Below are positions 24,959 through 33,113 of a stretch of DNA of 38,266 nucleotides, in pieces. The translations under genes and the position numbers were made by a program. The first letter of the stretch is position 1; the number at the start of each line of letters is the position of its first letter. The stretch is from assembly GCA_009920665.1 (NCBI GenBank), contig RFZL01000022.1, forward strand, positions 1 to 38,266, written 5' to 3'. Source of the DNA: Alphaproteobacteria bacterium (GTDB lineage Bacteria > Pseudomonadota > Alphaproteobacteria > Puniceispirillales > Puniceispirillaceae). The notes under the pieces are model-generated. The model saw only the letters and a list, made by a program, of their open reading frames with translations, searched no databases and was not told where the DNA came from.

Positions 24959-25692
24959 CCACCGAGTACAATGCGGTGCAGGAGAGCATCAAGATCGCGC
25001 TTGATGCCGCCGACGCTGCCACCGACGTGACGTCTGAATACAACAAGACCAAGCGTGAGCACAAAAAGCTGGAGGACTCTGTGAAGAACGTACATCGTTT
25101 CTCAGTCATCATTTTCTCATGTTCAATGGTGGCGGCTGTTGCGGCTCTGCTGTTTGCCGGTCTGATCTACTTCCGCACCATGTCGGAACTTGACACCATG
25201 ACCACGACAAGCCGTGAAGCACTTGTTGTTTTCGCCGAGAATGTCGATGGTGTGAATGATTCACTCAACAAGATGCGGGACGCGTTGGAAACCCAGCAGA
25301 AGCTGGTTGGCCAGAACGAGACGTTGATCAACGAGCTTGTCGGTCTGCGCGACATCATCTCGCAGTCCAATGAAACGATGATGTCCGGTATCCAGACAAC
25401 CTCCACCACGATCTCGGACAGTAACAGTCAGATGGCATCTTCGATCACCAGCGGGATTGCCAATGAGCTTGGCGCCCAGACAAACCGCATGGTCAAGGAG
25501 CTGAACGCCCTGTCATCGGCCAATTCGAAGGCGTTGAGCGACATGTCAAAATCCGTGTCGGATACGAAGGGACTGGACAGGCTGGCCGCGAATCAAAAAA
25601 ATATCACCCGTCTGCTCGCTGATCTGTCGGCCCAGAACAAGGAAATCATGCGGCTGTTCAACGAGAAGGACAATCGGGTCAGCTACCCGTGA
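24955..25692 (+). CDS. Single-pass coiled-coil membrane protein of unknown function
   Basis: This is a 245-residue protein with a four-base overlap with the preceding gene. The first 48 residues are charged and helical, then one membrane helix lies at about 49-71 (FSVIIFSCSMVAAVAALLFA then GLIYF). The rest is a long Ser/Asn/Thr/Gln-rich coiled coil with NDSLNKMRDALETQQKLVGQ and repeated DSNSQM- and SSANSKALSDMSKSV-type segments. The layout resembles chemoreceptor or stalk-like signalling proteins without a signalling tip, but there is no HAMP or MCP motif. I do not recognise it. The operon context suggests a flagellum-associated or stator-associated scaffold; that is inference. Confidence 0.8.
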   Translation: MTTEYNAVQESIKIALDAADAATDVTSEYNKTKREHKKLEDSVKNVHRFSVIIFSCSMVAAVAALLFAGLIYFRTMSELDTMTTTSREALVVFAENVDGVNDSLNKMRDALETQQKLVGQNETLINELVGLRDIISQSNETMMSGIQTTSTTISDSNSQMASSITSGIANELGAQTNRMVKELNALSSANSKALSDMSKSVSDTKGLDRLAANQKNITRLLADLSAQNKEIMRLFNEKDNRVSYP

Positions 25693-25784
25693 CATTCTGA
25701 TGAATGATACTACGGGAGTGTCACGATGTTCCCTTGGATGGTTGGTCGCCAGCAGCGTTGATATCAGGATTGGCATGGTAGGGA

Positions 25785-26699
25785 ATGGAACAGCAGGACA
25801 CGGCACAGACAATTGACAATGCGGATGCGTCAGCGGCTGCCGAAGCTGCTGCGGCCGCTGTTGCGGCTGACATCGACGCCATGGCTGCCGGGCAGGTTGG
25901 TGATCCCCATGCCCGCGGGTCTGCCCAGCTTTACGAGGCCGCTGAGGCGGGTGTCGAACCCGGTACAGAAGCCAACACATTTCTGACCATCAAGGAGCTT
26001 CGGTCCATTTCGAGGGCGCGCTCACTGCGTCTCCAGCCGGACGACCTGATTGTTGCCATAGATGGCCAGCCGTTCCAGAAGGATATTGAGACCTTCCTCG
26101 ACATCATGTTCGAATGCGATCCGGAAAACGGGGTCGTACTGTCAATCTGGCGCCAGGGTGTCATCTTCAATGTGATTGCGCGCGGCCCGCTGGGATGTGT
26201 TCTGGAACATGCCAAGCCTGAATTGTCCGAGCAGGCTGTAAAGGATTTTGCCGGTGTGGTTGTCGAGTCGCAGGAAAACTACGCCACCTTCGAGGTGCTT
26301 CGCGACATTTTCCGCAACTGCATCGTCCTCGACACAAGGCTGTCGCCAATGGCAATGATTTTCCCGCCGCTCTGGTGCGTGCAGAACAGATTGTGGGAAG
26401 TGCTGATCGCCGTGTTCCTCGTCTACGGGATCACGCTGGCCGTTCATTGGGTGCTGTTTGTCATCGCTTTTGTTGTTCTGGGGATCTATTTCCGGAAGGC
26501 GCATCTCGTGCTTCGCCGCAGTTTTGCGATGATGCGCGGGCGGCATATCTGGGTGGTGCTGGCTGTTAAATCGGAACTCGAGGCGCAGCGCCTTTGTCGC
26601 AAGCTTGACCCGAAATCAATTTTTGTTCCGGATCTTGTTGGTCCGCCGGTGGTAGATGAACCACCGAAGAAAAAGCGCCGCAGACGGGCCAGCAATTAA
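25785..26699 (+). CDS. PDZ-like domain protein with C-terminal membrane helices
   Basis: This is a 304-residue protein, 92 bases after the coiled-coil gene. An Ala-rich N-terminus of about 60 residues is followed by a PDZ-like segment, about residues 65-125: ISRARSLRLQPDDLIVAIDG, QPFQKDIETFLDIMF and VVLSIWRQGVIFNVIA. A middle domain with no clear family follows, then two hydrophobic helices around 203-237 (LWEVLIAVFLVYGITLAV then HWVLFVIAFVVLGIYF). The very basic end reads PKKKRRRRASN. There is no protease domain. It is probably the last gene of the operon tail. Function is unknown; PDZ segments usually bind peptide ends, so a tethering role is possible. Confidence 0.8.
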   Translation: MEQQDTAQTIDNADASAAAEAAAAAVAADIDAMAAGQVGDPHARGSAQLYEAAEAGVEPGTEANTFLTIKELRSISRARSLRLQPDDLIVAIDGQPFQKDIETFLDIMFECDPENGVVLSIWRQGVIFNVIARGPLGCVLEHAKPELSEQAVKDFAGVVVESQENYATFEVLRDIFRNCIVLDTRLSPMAMIFPPLWCVQNRLWEVLIAVFLVYGITLAVHWVLFVIAFVVLGIYFRKAHLVLRRSFAMMRGRHIWVVLAVKSELEAQRLCRKLDPKSIFVPDLVGPPVVDEPPKKKRRRRASN

Positions 26700-26792
26700 G
26701 GCCATCGCCATCGCGTACAGGCATTTTGACGTTTGTCAGCCTGATCCGCCTCGTCCATACTGCCGCCCGATACCGGAATGGGCAGGGCGCAG

Positions 26793-28070
26793 ATGCAGGA
26801 TCACTCCAGTCGGCAAGTATCGGCGGACGCTGTGCCGCATGTCCGCTTTGACCGAGCCCTTCTTGTCTGGCTGAAAGTCAGCCTGCTCAGTTTTGGTGGG
26901 CCGGCCGGGCAGATCGCGGTAATGCACCGCCTGCTGGTTGAGGAGCTGAAATGGGTCAGCGAAAGGCGTTTCCTGCATGCGTTGAATTTCTGCATGCTGC
27001 TTCCGGGTCCGGAGGCACAGCAACTCACGATATATCTCGGATGGCTGTTGCACCGCGTGCGGGGCGGTGTCGTCGCCGGTGTGTTGTTTGTCCTGCCCGG
27101 GGCGCTGATTGTTCTTGCGCTCAGCATGCTGTATGTCACCTACCAGCATCGGCTGATCGTGATCACCGCAGCGGCCTTTCTTGCCAGCTTTGTTTTCGGT
27201 GTACCTTTCCCGCTCGTTATCCTGGGGGCGGCGCTGGCCGCCCTGCTGTGGCGAGTGCCTGCGGATGGCGGCGGTGATGACCCTGATTCTGCCGGTGATC
27301 AACGTATCATCGATCGTCGCATCGACAGCCATGGCGTCATACCGACGAACCGTAGCGCCCTGCGGGCGGCCATTGTCTGTGCCGTGTTATGGCTGGCCCC
27401 GGTGATATGTCTCCATGGGTGGCTTGGTGCCGGTCATATCTATGTCCAGCAGGGAATGTTCTTCAGCCAGGTCGCGGTGGTGACCTTTGGCGGTGCCTAT
27501 GCGGTGCTGTCCTACATGGCGCAGCAGACGGTCGGCCATTATGGCTGGCTCAGCGCGGGCGAGATGCTGGACGGTCTTGGCATGGCCGAGACCACGCCGG
27601 GCCCGCTGATCATGGTCACGCAATTTGTCGGTTTCATCGGCGCCTATCGCAGCCCCGGCATGCTGGATCCCATGCTGGCCGGCACGCTGGGCGCGCTGGT
27701 CACAACCTGGGTTACATTTGCCCCGTGCTTTCTGTGGATTTTCCTTGGCGCGCCCTATATCGAGGCATTGCGCGGCAACCGGCTGCTTGCCACCGCGCTG
27801 ACCGGCATCACGGCTGCCGTTGTCGGGGTGGTGCTGAACCTTGCCATCTGGTTCGGATTGCGGGTGATGTTCACTGATCTTGTCGAGGTGACACTGCCGG
27901 TGACCGGCAGGACGCTGCAACTGCCGGCAATCACCAGCTTTGATCCGCTGGCCAGCGCGATCACCATTGCCGCCTTCGTCGCCATCGTCATTTTCCGGGT
28001 CGGCATGATCAGGGTGCTGGCAACGAGCGCCTGTCTCGGTCTGGCGGCAGGGTCGGTCGGCCTGGCCTGA
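26793..28070 (+). CDS. chrA: Chromate transporter ChrA, two-domain form
   Basis: This CHR-family membrane transporter is credited with chromate efflux. The product is 425 residues from the ATG at 26793, chosen because AGGG lies five bases upstream; an ATG at 26778 is in frame. The first CHR half contains FGGPAGQIAVMHRLLVEELK, WVSERRFLHALNFCMLLPGP and EAQQLTIYLGWLLH. The second half repeats the pattern with FGGAYAVLSYMAQQTVGHYG, EMLDGLGMAETTPGPLIMVT and QFVGFIGAYR. About ten to twelve hydrophobic helices are visible. It lies between the flagellar tail genes and the convergent motAB operon and is probably unrelated to motility. Confidence 0.92.
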   Translation: MQDHSSRQVSADAVPHVRFDRALLVWLKVSLLSFGGPAGQIAVMHRLLVEELKWVSERRFLHALNFCMLLPGPEAQQLTIYLGWLLHRVRGGVVAGVLFVLPGALIVLALSMLYVTYQHRLIVITAAAFLASFVFGVPFPLVILGAALAALLWRVPADGGGDDPDSAGDQRIIDRRIDSHGVIPTNRSALRAAIVCAVLWLAPVICLHGWLGAGHIYVQQGMFFSQVAVVTFGGAYAVLSYMAQQTVGHYGWLSAGEMLDGLGMAETTPGPLIMVTQFVGFIGAYRSPGMLDPMLAGTLGALVTTWVTFAPCFLWIFLGAPYIEALRGNRLLATALTGITAAVVGVVLNLAIWFGLRVMFTDLVEVTLPVTGRTLQLPAITSFDPLASAITIAAFVAIVIFRVGMIRVLATSACLGLAAGSVGLA

Positions 28071-28105
28071 CCTGACACGAAGGCAGATCACAGCCCGACA
28101 ATCGA

Positions 28106-29263
28106 TCAATAATTGATTTCGATCTCGATCCGGCGGTTGGTGGCGCGGCCGCGTGCCGTATCGTTCGTTTCGACCGGCTGCGATTCACCAAAGCTGACAG
28201 CCTGCATACGGCCGGCCGGCACCTTGCCGGTATCTTCCAGCGCCTGCACGACACTGGAGGCGCGCGCGGCCGCCAGATCCCAATTGTCGCGGAACTGCGA
28301 GCCGAAGATCAGCGGGACATTGTCTGTATGGCCGGACACGGTGATCTCTCCCGATCCGGCTTCATTGACGCCGGCGATCTCTTCCATGATCTTGCGGGCA
28401 GCTTCCGTCAGTTCGGCCGAACCTGACGGGAATGCCCCGCCGGCACCAACCGTGATGATGACCTTGTCTTCCTGCCGGTCAACAGCGACCAGACCCTGGC
28501 CGATCTCCTGGCGAAGGGCGACCTTCAGGTCATCCTCGGCGATCTCGGCCTTCTCATTGGATTCCTTCTGCTGCTCCGCCTCGGCCTGCGCCTCGGCAGA
28601 GGCGGCACTGTTAGACTGCATGGCGGCGTCTGCGGCGGCGGCAAGCTGTGCCAGCTTCTGCTCAAGCCCGCCGAACAGAACTTCCTGTTCCGCCTTGCCG
28701 GCGGCTTTCTTGGCCTTGTCGATGGCCTCCAGCGTTTCCTGCAACAGGTTGGGAAGTTCTTCATCCTTGGCTTCGGTCGGGGTGAAATTGACCACGACAT
28801 TCTCGCCAAGAACCTCGACCTCGATATCGCCGCGCGCGATGGCATCCTCTAACGCTTTCACAACCTCTTCGGCAGCTTCGCTTTCGCCGCCATCCTGGTC
28901 CTTTTCGCGCTGTTTCACATCGAGGTCGGGCTTCGTGACATCGGTTGTCTGCTGCGTCATATCCTGGGTCACCGAAGGCGAGGGCGACGGGCTGAAATTC
29001 AGCGACAGCACGGTTGTGCCCTTCGGCTGTTCAACAATCGGCACGATCTTCTGCACACCAAAGGCATTCTTCAGCGAGCCCGAGATCTGCTTGAATTTCG
29101 GCACGTTGAATTCGGCGAAGGACAGAATCAGGACGAAGAAGGCCATCAGCAAAGTGGCCATGTCGGCGAAGGTCGCCATCCATGCCGGCGCGCCGACAGG
29201 CGGGCATTTCGGGCATTCTTCCTCTTCCTGCTCTTCGACTTCTTCTTCGACAAGGTCGTTCAT
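28106..29263 (-). CDS. motB: Flagellar stator protein MotB (PomB-like)
   Basis: MotB forms the ion channel with MotA and anchors it to peptidoglycan. The product is 385 residues. The N-terminus, CPKCPPVGAPAWMATFADMA then TLLMAFFVLILSF, carries the ion-binding Asp in TFAD. The following AEFNVPKFKQISGSLKNAFG reads like PomB, the sodium-type form. The C-terminal OmpA-like domain has VSGHTDNVPL, DLAAARASSVVQAL and RGRATNRRIEIEI. Between them lies an unusually long acidic linker and an Ala/Gln/Glu-rich coiled coil (about residues 185-250), making it longer than typical MotB. It starts 56 bases after the motA stop, so the two form one operon. Sodium use is inferred from resemblance, not shown. Confidence 0.92.
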   Translation of the reverse strand: MNDLVEEEVEEQEEEECPKCPPVGAPAWMATFADMATLLMAFFVLILSFAEFNVPKFKQISGSLKNAFGVQKIVPIVEQPKGTTVLSLNFSPSPSPSVTQDMTQQTTDVTKPDLDVKQREKDQDGGESEAAEEVVKALEDAIARGDIEVEVLGENVVVNFTPTEAKDEELPNLLQETLEAIDKAKKAAGKAEQEVLFGGLEQKLAQLAAAADAAMQSNSAASAEAQAEAEQQKESNEKAEIAEDDLKVALRQEIGQGLVAVDRQEDKVIITVGAGGAFPSGSAELTEAARKIMEEIAGVNEAGSGEITVSGHTDNVPLIFGSQFRDNWDLAAARASSVVQALEDTGKVPAGRMQAVSFGESQPVETNDTARGRATNRRIEIEINY

Positions 29264-29319
29264 GATTCCCTCTCCCGTTCCATCGGGCCACCGGTGGCGG
29301 CGGCACGCGGCTGATCAGA

Positions 29320-30081
29320 TCAGGCCGCGGCCAGCTTTTCCTGCAGCTTTGGTGGCAGATTGGACAGAAGTTGATCCTGGATGTTACGTGGAGATTCGCC
29401 GCGTGCGATGTTACGAAGACCTTCAACAACCATTTCACGGTAGACAATCTCATAGGCGGTATAGCCTTCAAGCTTGGTGACCATGGGCGCAAACAGAATG
29501 TTGGCAATGAAGGCACCGTAAAGCGTCGTTAGAAGCGCCACCGCCATCGCCGGGCCAATGGCCTTTGGGTCGGCCATGTTGCCAAGCATTAGAACAAGTC
29601 CAACCAGCGTGCCAATCATGCCCATGGCCGGCGCCAGGTCGACCCATGCCTTAATCACGCCCTGATTGGCTTCATGGCGGGATTTCATCGACTTGATTTC
29701 CTGTTTCAGCTGCGCCGTGAGCTTTGCCTCGTCGGCGCCGTCAACGAGCATCTGCAAGCCTTTCTCAAAAAACTTGTCGGGCACTTCCTGTCCCTCCAGC
29801 GCCATCATGCCATCCTTGCGGGCGATACCGGCAAGGTCGACCATACGCTCAACCATCCCGTCCATTTTCTTGACGGGTGGCAGAAAGGCCTTGGCCATGA
29901 CACCGAAACTGCCAAGAAAGACAGGAAGCGGAGCCGTATACATGACAGCAAAGAAGGTGCCGCCAAACACGATCAGGATCGACGCAACGTCGATAAATGG
30001 ACCGATGCCGCCCCCGGAAATCATCGCGCCAAGGATCATCCCGATGGCGCCCAGAAGGCCAATAAGTGATGCGATATCCAT
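29320..30081 (-). CDS. motA: Flagellar stator protein MotA (PomA-like)
   Basis: MotA is the four-helix stator subunit that pushes on FliG. The product is 253 residues, normal length. Helices 1 and 2 include FIDVASILIVFGGTFFAVM. The cytoplasmic loop contains DKFFEKGLQMLVDGADEAKL and the charged region before helix 3. Helices 3 and 4 include VIKAWVDLAPAMGMIGTLVG, LVLMLGNMADPKAIGPAMAV and ALLTTLYGAFIANILFAPMV. The tail YTAYEIVYREMVVEGLRNIA then RGESPRNI is conserved. The wording is closest to PomA. A sigma-54 promoter match lies about 40 bases upstream. Confidence 0.94.
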   Translation of the reverse strand: MDIASLIGLLGAIGMILGAMISGGGIGPFIDVASILIVFGGTFFAVMYTAPLPVFLGSFGVMAKAFLPPVKKMDGMVERMVDLAGIARKDGMMALEGQEVPDKFFEKGLQMLVDGADEAKLTAQLKQEIKSMKSRHEANQGVIKAWVDLAPAMGMIGTLVGLVLMLGNMADPKAIGPAMAVALLTTLYGAFIANILFAPMVTKLEGYTAYEIVYREMVVEGLRNIARGESPRNIQDQLLSNLPPKLQEKLAAA

Positions 30082-30122
30082 GATGTCACTGTCCCTTTAC
30101 ATGCGCATGCGGTGAAAGGCGT

Positions 30123-30138
30123 AGCAAAATCCATACCA
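30123..30138 (-). promoter_or_regulatory. Sigma-54 promoter of motAB
   Basis: On the minus strand this reads TGGTAT-N5-TTGCT, with GG-N10-GC, 42 to 57 bases ahead of motA. The -12 half is perfect; the -24 half has two weaker bases. Confidence 0.62.
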
Positions 30139-30302
30139 AAGCGGCCGAACCGCAACAGGACTTTGCAGGGAACATTTCATTAATTTCTGCTAAACTAACA
30201 TCAGATGACGGCGTTGGCGATGAAGATTGGTCATTTCATGACTGTCTGTTGTGGGCTGCCCGCCGGTGTGTAATGTGGCAAAGACAAGGTAAGGGGATGT
30301 GA

Positions 30303-30776
30303 ATGCGACTGGCAGGAGCGATTCTTTGTCTTGGACTCTGGCTGACTGCATCGGTTGCCAATGCTGCCAGTTTCATGACACGCGACCATCTGGTGATCGA
30401 TCTGCGGCACGGAATCGAATGGCTGCGTTGTTCGGTTGGGCAGGTCTGGGACGGCGCAACCTGCAGTGGCGAGGTGATGACGCTCGACCATGAACAGATT
30501 GAGCAGGCCATCAAACTCGCCAATGAACAGCTGGGGGGCGCATGGCGACTTCCCGACCGCGAGGAGCTTGAAGGGCTGGTTTGTCCCACCTGTGGTCCGC
30601 CACAGATTGACGCCGAGATTTTTCCCGGCACATCGGGTGAACCCTATTGGACCGGGCAGGTCAACAACAACGCGCGGCGGTTCTACTACTCAGTGAATTT
30701 CCTGAATGGCTGGACTTTTGGCCGCTTCCTGCCCACTAAGCAGCTGGCGGTTCGCCTTGTTCGGGATCGGCGCTAG
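30303..30776 (+). CDS. Secreted DUF1566-type protein
   Basis: This is a 157-residue protein. It has an N-terminal signal peptide (MRLAGAILCLGLWLTASVANA) likely cleaved after ANA, so it acts in the periplasm or outside. The mature part contains LRCSVGQVWDGATCSGE, GGAWRLPDREELEGLVCPTC and YWTGQVNNNARRFYYSVNF, then GRFLPTKQLAVRLVRD. The WRLP-x-EL and final VRLVR phrases are the hallmark of the DUF1566 (Lcl C-terminal) fold found in many secreted proteins. Four Cys residues may form disulfides. AAGGGG precedes the ATG. It diverges from motAB; no specific function is known. Confidence 0.82.
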   Translation: MRLAGAILCLGLWLTASVANAASFMTRDHLVIDLRHGIEWLRCSVGQVWDGATCSGEVMTLDHEQIEQAIKLANEQLGGAWRLPDREELEGLVCPTCGPPQIDAEIFPGTSGEPYWTGQVNNNARRFYYSVNFLNGWTFGRFLPTKQLAVRLVRDRR

Positions 30777-31011
30777 CCTCGCGCGATTCAAGCTTCCACA
30801 GAACGATCTTGATGATCAGCCCGGCGATGCCGATGGCCCATATGGCGAGTGCGGCGCGCATCGGGGTTACCGATTGCAGATAATGCAGCCTGTCATCAGC
30901 GACCAGTGCGAAAATCGCCAGACCGATGGCTGCGACTACGAAAAACCGTATCACCCGGCACCGATAACAGGTGGTACCACGCGGCGGGCGTTGACGTGAC
31001 AGGGTCAGCAT
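30736..31011 (-). CDS. Small two-helix membrane protein
   Basis: This 91-residue protein has a strong GGAGGA eight bases ahead of its ATG. The N-terminus is basic (RQRPPRGTTCYRCRVI). Two membrane helices follow at about residues 22-38 (RFFVVAAIGLAIFALVA) and 52-72 (RAALAIWAIGIAGLIIKIVL), and the tail is acidic. Its 3' end overlaps the 3' end of the convergent DUF1566 gene by 41 bases. I do not recognise the family. The good ribosome site and clean two-helix pattern make it more than a chance frame. Confidence 0.6.
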   Translation of the reverse strand: MLTLSRQRPPRGTTCYRCRVIRFFVVAAIGLAIFALVADDRLHYLQSVTPMRAALAIWAIGIAGLIIKIVLWKLESREASADPEQGEPPAA

Positions 31012-31165
31012 TCAGTCGGTCCTCCGGAGCCTGATGAGCGGCCTGCCTCACCACGGGGGTTCGCGGCTGACCGCCTATTCAAAACATATGCCAAAATCAT
31101 GCCGCGCGGGCAAAAATTGGTGTCTGTTTCTTGACAGCCAGCCCGGGCACGCTGAATGCATATTC

Positions 31166-31192
31166 ATTAACTAATTATTAATATTAGTTAAT
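31166..31192. repeat. Inverted repeat upstream of rpoN
   Basis: ATTAACTAAT and ATTAGTTAAT arms are perfect complements, ten bases each, with a seven-base AT spacer. It lies 103 to 129 bases before the rpoN start, in an AT-rich island within GC-rich DNA, and could be an operator. Confidence 0.55.
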
Positions 31193-31252
31193 TTTGTCTG
31201 AATTCTGACAAATCATCTCGTCAAATAGATGTTTTGTCACGGTAATTTTGTC
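31192..31252. promoter_or_regulatory. Cluster of TTTTGTC boxes upstream of rpoN
   Basis: TTTTGTC occurs at 31192-31198, 31232-31238 and 31246-31252, and GACAAA, its complement core, at 31207-31212. The first and the GACAAA copy form an imperfect palindrome centred on GAATTC. The cluster immediately follows the ten-base inverted repeat. I infer a binding site array for an unknown regulator of rpoN. Confidence 0.4.
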
Positions 31253-31294
31253 TCGCCATCATCCTCCCAGAAGTGCAAGGCACGGGAGGACGAC

Positions 31295-32812
31295 ATGCAA
31301 ATGATGCCATCGTTACAGGTCAAGCAGAAGCAGGCGCTTGTGATGACCCCACAATTGCAGCAAGCGATCAAGCTGCTGCAGATGACCAATCTCGATATTT
31401 GCAATTATCTTCAGAACCAGGCTCTGGAGAACCCGTTTCTGGAGGTTGAAAGCGGACCGTCGCACGATACCGCCAGCGACCTTGGCCCGCGTGACAGCGT
31501 GGACACGCCGGCAGACGGACAATCACCGGCCGAGGCGAAGGAACCTGCCGATCTGGACCGTGACATCTCTGGTGGCGCGGCGATTGGCGATGATCCGACG
31601 GCCAATGCCGATCTTGAGAACCGGTTCGGCTCGCAGGGGCTGGATTTCGGCCATGCACAGCGTGGTCGCCCGGCCGACATGGACTGGGACGCGCTTGCCA
31701 ACCTGGCCGAACAGGGGCCGGAAAGCCTTATGGAATGCGTGCTCCGGCAGATCGACCTGACGATTTTCGATCCGGGCCAGAGGGTGATTGCCTATGCTCT
31801 TGCCGAGGCTCTCGAGCCAACAGGCTGGCTTGGCCGTGACCTGGCGGATATTGCTGCCATGTGCGGTGCCGAGGTGACAGACGTCGAAGAGGTGCTTGGC
31901 CTTGTCCAGCGGCTGGAGCCGGAAGGTGTCTTTGCCCGTGATCTTGCCGAATGCCTTCGTATCCAGGCACGCGAACGTGACCTTCTCGACCCGGTGATGG
32001 AAGTTGTTCTCGACAATCTGCAGATGCTGGCCAATGGCGACATTGCGCAGCTGGCCCGCCGGGCTGATGCCGAGGCGGAGGAGATTGCCTGCTGCCTGAA
32101 ACGTATCCGTGAATTCAATCCGAAACCCGGCGAAGCCTATGAATCGACGCCGCTTCGTGTCCATGCGCCGGATGTCATCGTAACGCGCGGCGAAGACGGG
32201 TGGATTGTTGATCTCAACCGCTCGACTCTTCCGGCTCTGGTGATCAATGAGGACTATGCCGCCAGAATTGGCAAGGCATCGCGTGGCAAGGCCGCCGAGG
32301 CGGGGGCGCAGTTCGCTGCCGAGGCTATCGGGTCGGCGCGCTGGTTGCGCCGGGCACTGGAACAACGCAACAGCACAACATTGAAGATTGCCGGCGAGAT
32401 CGTCAGCCAGCAGGCGGCGTTCCTGACCGAGGGGCTGTCGGCGCTGAGGCCGCTTGCCCTGAAGGATGTGGCCGAGGCGGTTGGCATGCATGAAAGCACG
32501 GTCAGCCGCGTGACCAGTGGTCTGCTGATGGCGACCCCAAAGGGATGTTTTCCGCTGAAATCGCTGTTCAGCGTGTCGCTTGCCACTGATGAAGGCGACG
32601 CCAAGGCGGCGGCCGCGGTGCGGAACATGATCGAGTCGATCATCAAGGCTGAGCCGGCTGGCAAACCGCTGAGCGATGATGCCATCGCCGGGATGATATC
32701 GGACAAGGGCGTCAGGCTGGCGCGCCGGACTGTCGCCAAATATCGCGAGATGCTGAAGATCCCGTCCTCATCCGAGCGTCGCCGTCGGGCACGTCTTGCG
32801 ATGGCCGGATAA
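31295..32812 (+). CDS. rpoN: RNA polymerase sigma-54 factor RpoN
   Basis: RpoN directs RNA polymerase to -24/-12 promoters and needs AAA+ activators such as the two encoded in this window. The product is 505 residues from the ATG at 31295, which follows GGGAGGA; the open frame to 31229 is rejected. Region I, LKQKQALVMTPQLQQAIKLL-type (KQKQALVMTPQLQQAIKLLQ), is followed by QNQALENPFLE and an acidic linker. The core-binding domain contains GVFARDLAECLRIQARERD and the C-terminal part contains LRPLALKDVAEAVGMHESTV (HTH). The RpoN box, ARRTVAKYRE, is at residues 476-485. All parts needed for function are present. Confidence 0.96.
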   Translation: MQMMPSLQVKQKQALVMTPQLQQAIKLLQMTNLDICNYLQNQALENPFLEVESGPSHDTASDLGPRDSVDTPADGQSPAEAKEPADLDRDISGGAAIGDDPTANADLENRFGSQGLDFGHAQRGRPADMDWDALANLAEQGPESLMECVLRQIDLTIFDPGQRVIAYALAEALEPTGWLGRDLADIAAMCGAEVTDVEEVLGLVQRLEPEGVFARDLAECLRIQARERDLLDPVMEVVLDNLQMLANGDIAQLARRADAEAEEIACCLKRIREFNPKPGEAYESTPLRVHAPDVIVTRGEDGWIVDLNRSTLPALVINEDYAARIGKASRGKAAEAGAQFAAEAIGSARWLRRALEQRNSTTLKIAGEIVSQQAAFLTEGLSALRPLALKDVAEAVGMHESTVSRVTSGLLMATPKGCFPLKSLFSVSLATDEGDAKAAAAVRNMIESIIKAEPAGKPLSDDAIAGMISDKGVRLARRTVAKYREMLKIPSSSERRRRARLAMAG

Positions 32813-32846
32813 TATTCGGATACAATGAAACGGGCCTGGTATAGAT

Positions 32847-32880
32847 GGCCCGGAATCTGTCGGCCCGGAATCTGTCGGCC
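32847..32880 (+). repeat. 15-bp tandem duplication after rpoN
   Basis: GGCCCGGAATCTGTC occurs twice back to back, followed by GGCC. A CGGGCC/GGCCCG hairpin with a ten-base loop overlaps the first copy (about 32831-32852). There is no T run, so it is not a standard terminator. Confidence 0.7.
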
Positions 32881-32895
32881 TATATGAGGGTCGGA

Positions 32896-33075
32896 TTACA
32901 GATAGCTGTGAAGCGGGCGTCGATAGGTGCCGGCAGGATGGTCGGTCTCGTCGAAAAGCGTGACCTCGATCATCGGCAGCGCCGTCGGTACGGCTGATGG
33001 CTGCTCCTCAGCCGCGATTTCATCCCCGAGATCCTCGACAATCACCTCTTCCATGGCAATGAACTTGTCCTGCAT
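32896..33075 (-). CDS. Small acidic peptide downstream of the cNMP-like genes
   Basis: This is a 59-residue protein with an excellent GGGAGGA four bases from its ATG at 33075. A longer frame to 33117 starts inside the upstream gene end and is rejected. The first half is acidic (MQDKFIAMEEVIVEDLGDEI) and the end reads TYRRPLHSYL. There is no Cys, signal peptide or membrane helix. It follows the second cNMP-like gene by 38 bases on the same strand, so it probably shares its transcript. I do not recognise it; a regulatory or docking peptide for the neighbouring proteins is conceivable. Confidence 0.6.
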   Translation of the reverse strand: MQDKFIAMEEVIVEDLGDEIAAEEQPSAVPTALPMIEVTLFDETDHPAGTYRRPLHSYL

Positions 33076-33113
33076 TTGGTCCTCCCGTAACGACAGGAGG
33101 GAGGTTGCAAATG

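Noticed and set aside
28113-29480. Plus-strand frame of 455 residues
   Set aside because: Antisense of motB; Ser/Ala-rich shadow of an acidic coiled coil.
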